Shown piece by piece: positions 23,101 to 25,750 of a stretch of DNA of 25,750 nucleotides (positions are counted from its first letter, which is position 1; each line of letters opens with the position of its first letter). Source of the DNA: Flavonifractor avicola (GTDB lineage Bacteria; Bacillota; Clostridia; Oscillospirales; Oscillospiraceae); the NCBI GenBank assembly GCA_019116915.1, contig DXAS01000117.1, positions 1 to 25,750 on the forward strand, given 5' to 3'. Below the pieces are notes generated by a model that did not search any database, had not been told where the DNA came from, and worked only from the letters and a program-made list of their open reading frames with translations. The translations under genes were made by a program, and so were the position numbers.

Positions 23101-24649
23101 GGGCCTTCTGGTCACGGTACAGCGCAGCCTCAACCGTATCTTCTCCATACTCTGCGATTATCTGGACTGGCACATGGAGGCAATGGAACTGAGTATGAAT
23201 CCCCCTCCCGCCCAGGAGCCCCCCGACTTTACCGCACCTCCCGCCGAGGAAGAGCCGCAGCCGAAAAAGGGCTTCTTCAGACGGCTGTTCCAGAAGATCG
23301 GCAACTTCTTCCGGAAGCTGTTCCACCGCAAGCCCAAGGAAAACACCATGCCGCCTCTCATGAGCACCGCTCCGGGAGGCTTGGGTACCGAAGCCCCACC
23401 TCCCGACGATACCTCTGTGACAAAACAGCCAGAACCCACCTCTCCCCTTCCAGAGGAGCCGTCCGCTGACCACCCCGCCGAGGCGGAAGCCGCTGTTCCT
23501 GATGCTGCCATCGAGGAGAGCTCCGACGAAGTGGTTTCCGACCAGGATGTTCCTGCTGCTGAACCGGAATCCACCCCTCCCCTTCCAGAGGAACCGCCCG
23601 CCGAGGAGGAACCCACTGCTCCTGATGTTGATATCGATGAGGAGAATACCGACGAAGAAGGTTCCGGCCAGGATGTTCCTGCCGAGGAAATTGCCGAAGA
23701 TGCTGAAACCGGCACCCCGGCTCCTGCTCAGGAAATTCCTGCCCCGACCGAACAGGACACCCTTCACTTTGAGCCGGAGCAGGTACAGGCCGGCGGCGGA
23801 AGCCCCATTTCCCGCAAGCCCTACCACCTGCGCTGCTATCTGCTCTACGGCGGCACCCAGGTGCCGGAACAGATCGACGTACAGGGCACCAGAGATTATC
23901 TGGAGGCCCTGGGCTTCGGCAACAGCGAGCTCAAGCAGGCCCGGGCGGGCCGGGACACCGCCGAACGGATCGGCCAGGATATCCTGCGGGACGGCAGCCG
24001 CTGCTGCGACTTCTGCGGCGTAGAGCTGACCGGAACCGAGTACGAGATCCTCTCGGACGGCCGAGACCGCTGTATTACCTGCAGCAGAACGGCAGTGAAA
24101 ACCGAGGAGGAATTCCGGGCCATCTACCAAACCGTGGTGCAAAACCTGGAGATCTTCTACGGCGCTAAAATTTCGGCGTCGGTCCGGGTGGAGATGGTCA
24201 ACGCGCAAAAGCTCCATCGGCGGCTGGGCAAACGCTTTGTTCCCACCGGAAAGAGCGACGGCAGGGTGCTGGGCGTAGCCATCCGGGACAAAAAGGGCTA
24301 TACCATACTGGTGGAAAACGGCGCGCCCCGGATGCAGTCCACCATGACAATCGCCCATGAGCTGATCCACATTTGGCAATACCTCAACTGGGACAGCAAA
24401 GCCATCCTGAAACTGTACGGCAAAGCCCAGGAAATCGAGATCTATGAGGGCATGGCAAAATGGGGCGAGATCCAATATGCCTACCTCATCGGCGAACGGG
24501 CTCTGGGCAAGCGTGAGGAGCTGCTCACCCGTATGCGGGATGACGAGTATGGCCGCGGCTTCAACAAATATCTGGCCCGGTATCCGCTCTCCACCGACGT
24601 GCAGCTGCCCGGTCAAACTCCTTTCACCGACAAGCAAAAGCCCCTTTAA
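20123..24649 (+). CDS. Giant membrane protein: degenerate MrfA-like helicase, LIM-like knuckle and DA1-like metallopeptidase
   Basis: The 1508-residue protein has, in order: about five membrane helices (5-25, 41-59, 113-139, 184-202, 206-227); a region (about 340-1020) whose motif order recalls the SF2 helicase MrfA/YprA but without Walker A and with VVVVEPS at the DExH place; an acidic Pro-rich linker with a basic amphipathic helix (1048-1070); a zinc knuckle C1295-x2-C1298-x18-C1317-x2-C1320; and a peptidase motif H1412-E-L-I-H1416 with a likely third ligand E1442 in YEGMAKWGE. The knuckle, YEILSDGR and HExxH with EG match the order in DA1-type LIM peptidases. The start at 20123 (MIETIIRLVW) follows GGGAGGAG; a longer reading from 19976 overlaps the upstream gene and is not credible. 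Domain calls are by eye. It closes the four-gene operon. Confidence 0.85.
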   Translation: MIETIIRLVWLLLVLLPFLLLALLNKKANLKRAVRDRQFPMPVLTLVYCVLLIIFLGWINQWLLTLMELLAGFLSSAGTELTQALDGALSWLGELLQNMGAALAHLLDTVDPAYILLFVGNTLILLVHILLKRILISIFQVVFKSGGSLHDLCAELFYEQDEESSFWYVRSHFGQARTYLKTMYYAAMTLSAALVLFSCELYRNDLLSVPFYPVFGLLIVGEIYFFADGLDRQELTSYLTGEADHANSVTNYVLLRKVLSKLFGDKLGAENTTVDSGLLAARTNDALLQQLEQSDDPKVEAYGRFMRKKVHSGLQLDHNYLASGLELLQERSILFNNPFYYDLIPYVFYPMNRVMLRRKKVLIILGRHSVEDDIIAWCQEGLASISNIPGMWNIGALSDAPQALDVGIISRSSVHDLALHEANDAFFQDVEFVVVVEPSKLVTTAQIGLNSIMRRCRQDGKQITFCSTDKNCDGLVDALSHILLSSFTEVSATEHHKGVSSYMCWDGDGDHLQHRLLPNLSRYLGVGTELSFAALKNQVPVTEWYGGDSFPVVDIHWIAKQYYYDLLHYAELPTSQEAMDEYFQTTPNLWNARIRENHFLTVEDEGNNMFEMKRLFSTRARNQGFVNIISPEYLLKDYMLENDGIFNADPKAIPYMVADYASTQRNIILRLCLRMSTGPVKEADIQQELILGDMDQGELPHSLWHNICLYCGSRGISRTDKAGNECLVFSHGEAETVFGIDTLQVKKKYSLEQGRMELLYSITDPKFISIVLGDLRNAGYIAEDEKGEKHYLGAELRGHVFQKYLPGQFFTFGGKYYEMLRVTSAGQVLVRRAADHITGRPAYRQIRNYYLSNVVDSEAMGDQMDIAGMHIVRQYADIRVETPAYWKLDQYNNFAGGSVVSINGVPNRVYQAKQLLRITLPDRDGMLTKEICGTVALLFNEIFRTLFAENQPYIAAVMPGEAAAPTTYSLQGENGTELEDGCIYIIEDSQLDLGLLVTVQRSLNRIFSILCDYLDWHMEAMELSMNPPPAQEPPDFTAPPAEEEPQPKKGFFRRLFQKIGNFFRKLFHRKPKENTMPPLMSTAPGGLGTEAPPPDDTSVTKQPEPTSPLPEEPSADHPAEAEAAVPDAAIEESSDEVVSDQDVPAAEPESTPPLPEEPPAEEEPTAPDVDIDEENTDEEGSGQDVPAEEIAEDAETGTPAPAQEIPAPTEQDTLHFEPEQVQAGGGSPISRKPYHLRCYLLYGGTQVPEQIDVQGTRDYLEALGFGNSELKQARAGRDTAERIGQDILRDGSRCCDFCGVELTGTEYEILSDGRDRCITCSRTAVKTEEEFRAIYQTVVQNLEIFYGAKISASVRVEMVNAQKLHRRLGKRFVPTGKSDGRVLGVAIRDKKGYTILVENGAPRMQSTMTIAHELIHIWQYLNWDSKAILKLYGKAQEIEIYEGMAKWGEIQYAYLIGERALGKREELLTRMRDDEYGRGFNKYLARYPLSTDVQLPGQTPFTDKQKPL
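23438..23698 (+). repeat. Two degenerate 45-codon repeats in the acidic linker
   Basis: Unit one starts TSPLPEEPS and unit two (23573) TPPLPEEPP. Both go on to a DQDVPAAE or GQDVPAEE block, with a three-codon deletion in the second. At DNA level CCCCTTCCAGAGGA recurs 135 bases apart and CCAGGATGTTCCTGC 126 bases apart. This is an internal duplication in a disordered acidic linker. Confidence 0.7.
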
Positions 24650-24661
24650 GGTAGTGAAAAT

Positions 24662-24705
24662 ACGCCCCCTGTACGGCAATTTGCTGTACAGGGGGTGTGT
24701 TTCTT
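24662..24705 (+). terminator. Rho-independent terminator of the four-gene operon
   Basis: CCCCCTGTAC (24665-24674) and GTACAGGGGG (24686-24695) form a perfect 10-bp stem, extendable by three outer pairs, with an 11-base loop and TGTGTTTCTTT after it. It starts 13 bases beyond the last stop codon. Confidence 0.9.
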
Positions 24706-24710
24706 TATCA

Positions 24711-24739
24711 TTGTAAAGCGCTGTTTTTCCTGCTATAAT
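24711..24739 (+). promoter_or_regulatory. Promoter of the lipoprotein gene
   Basis: TTGTAA (24711-24716) and a perfect TATAAT (24734-24739) are 17 bases apart, immediately after the upstream terminator. This shows that the following genes form a separate unit. Confidence 0.75.
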
Positions 24740-24797
24740 GGCTTTGCCCACATCAATCAGAATGATGCCGCCAGCTGGCAGATTTGGAGGATGCGCT

Positions 24798-25289
24798 ATG
24801 AAAAAAATGACCTGTGGCCTCTCCGCTCTTCTCCTTTGCCTGGGCCTTCTCTCCGGCTGTACCTCTCAGCCTGAGGCTTCCAAACAGGATACCATTCCCT
24901 TTGAGGACGGACAGTACTATGCCGTGGCCTACCTGGGATATCAGCAAATCGATGATCTGGACTACTATGTGGAGCATTATCTGGATCATGACAGCCTGCC
25001 TGTTCACTATCTCTCCGCCGGAGACTGCTATCTGGTGATCCCCAGATATACGGGTATGGAGCTGTCCCTGTACCGCAACGATCTGGAGACCTCCCAACCC
25101 ATTCTGATCTACCAGGACCCGGATTGCCAGCCCTTTATCCTCCAGTGCAACGCCAGCGATATCTTCGCCGACGCAACCATCCGTCTGACCTACGAGGACG
25201 AGACGGCAGAGTTTTCCCCCTTCATCTCTTTGAAGGACGGCTCTGTAGACATTGGAGCACAGGGTCTGGAACTCACCAAGGATTCGTAA
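24798..25289 (+). CDS. Small putative lipoprotein (163 aa)
   Basis: The function is not recognised. The protein begins MKKMTCGLSALLLCLGLLSG, followed by Cys, which makes a standard lipobox (LSGC) with lipidated Cys21, so it should be anchored on the outer face of the membrane. The mature part of about 140 residues is acidic and rich in Tyr and Asp and appears beta-stranded (YYAVAYLGYQQIDDLDYYVE near its start). The start at 24798 is chosen over an earlier in-frame ATG at 24738, which lies in the -10 box; TTGGAGG precedes the chosen ATG by seven bases. The next gene begins 15 bases after its stop and is probably co-transcribed. Confidence 0.8.
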   Translation: MKKMTCGLSALLLCLGLLSGCTSQPEASKQDTIPFEDGQYYAVAYLGYQQIDDLDYYVEHYLDHDSLPVHYLSAGDCYLVIPRYTGMELSLYRNDLETSQPILIYQDPDCQPFILQCNASDIFADATIRLTYEDETAEFSPFISLKDGSVDIGAQGLELTKDS

Positions 25290-25304
25290 ATGGAGGCCTG
25301 TCAT

Positions 25305-25750
25305 ATGACCAAAAACGATGCTTTTCTGCACCTGAACGATCCGCTGCCGGCAGACATCGCCCGCCGGAAGGAGATGGGCGACGTGGCAGGCGCCATCCGG
25401 CTCATCGACCAGCGTTTGGCCAGCCGCACCCAGCCTCTTCTGGCTCTCCGCCTGGAGGCGGAGCGGCTGCGGCTGACCCGTCTGCCTCACGACTACCCCT
25501 ACTCCCGTGCCGAGGCCCTGGCTATGATCCGCGCAGAGTGGCCCCAGTGCACGGAGGAACAGTTTGACACTCTGGTGGACCACGGGCGCATTGACTGGCG
25601 CATGATCGACGGAGAATTGCGGTGTCAGGAGCGGTTCCTGGAGTCCCTTCGTATATACCCCAAAGAAGCCCCCGGTCTCATACAGGAGCCCCAGGATCAC
25701 TCCGCCCGGGACGCCGTGTTGGCTAGGATGGAGGCTGAGGGTGCCCTTAC
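25305..25750 (+). CDS. N-terminal part of a protein, possibly transglutaminase-like (runs off the edge)
   Basis: About 148 residues are visible and the reading frame is open to the window end. The start at 25305 (MTKNDAFLHLNDPLPADIAR) is preferred because GGAGG (25292-25296) lies eight bases before it; an in-frame ATG at 25290 would use part of that site. The segment is helical and charged, with blocks such as RKEMGDVAGAIRLIDQRLAS, DYPYSRAEALAMIRAEWP and VDHGRIDWRMIDGELRCQ. From memory this resembles the N-terminal helical part found before transglutaminase-like (Cys-His-Asp) domains in some Clostridia proteins, but the catalytic domain is outside the window, so the assignment is tentative. 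It follows the lipoprotein gene by 15 bases. Confidence 0.7.
   Translation, partial: MTKNDAFLHLNDPLPADIARRKEMGDVAGAIRLIDQRLASRTQPLLALRLEAERLRLTRLPHDYPYSRAEALAMIRAEWPQCTEEQFDTLVDHGRIDWRMIDGELRCQERFLESLRIYPKEAPGLIQEPQDHSARDAVLARMEAEGAL

Noticed and set aside
21443..24751. A 1102-codon open frame on the minus strand opposite the 1508-aa gene
   Set aside because: Same shadow effect; the plus frame carries membrane helices, a zinc knuckle and HExxH, and the minus frame runs through the terminator and promoter after the operon.

Overview
The window reads as chromosomal DNA from a GC-rich, low-redundancy anaerobic Firmicute. The most likely home is a Clostridia/Oscillospiraceae-type gut bacterium (Flavonifractor/Oscillibacter-like). 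The reasons are strong GGAGG ribosome sites, Gram-positive lipoproteins, a DUF1461-type membrane protein, a possible mother-cell sigma promoter, and no outer-membrane genes. The taxon is an inference. I saw no rRNA, tRNA, insertion sequence, CRISPR array or prophage.

Layout. (1) 1-2357, minus strand: the 5' part of argG with its own promoter and an ARG-box-like palindrome, preceded by a lone glycogen branching enzyme gene, glgB. (2) 2513-5159, plus strand: a compact zinc-uptake operon znuA-znuC-znuB with overlapping start/stop codons and a strong terminator. (3) 5206-5396: a free-standing mini transcription unit (promoter, ribosome site, 21-codon ORF, TTCG-loop terminator). (4) 5440-7503: three consecutive membrane-protein genes (VTT/DedA-like, possibly YhhN-like, DUF1461-like) and a terminator. 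(5) 7510-8417: a cysteine-rich protein behind a sigma-K/E-like promoter. (6) 8555-11641, minus strand: a coupled pair of small hypothetical genes, a TetR regulator with a near-ideal operator in its promoter region, and an NCS2 purine permease.

(7) 11746-24705, plus strand, is the most interesting part: about 13 kb in four consecutive large genes between one consensus promoter and one terminator. They encode a secreted, membrane-anchored VWA protein (862 aa), a large tubulin/FtsZ-superfamily GTPase (1183 aa), a two-pass membrane protein (661 aa, TTG start) and a 1508-aa multi-domain membrane protein. By eye, the last one combines about five membrane segments, a degenerate SF2-helicase-like region resembling MrfA/YprA, a basic amphipathic helix in an acidic Pro-rich linker, a LIM-like zinc knuckle, and a DA1-like HExxH metallopeptidase. 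I infer a trans-envelope machine: an outside adhesion/sensor domain (VWA), an inside GTP-driven filament (tubulin-like), and a membrane-bound effector or protease. A VWA plus tubulin-like 'membrane remodelling' association has been proposed before from genome context (Makarova and Koonin, from memory); the helicase-relic and DA1-type fusion seen here looks like a distinctive version.

(8) 24711-25750: a new promoter, a small lipoprotein gene and the 5' part of a gene that may encode a transglutaminase-like protein, running off the edge.
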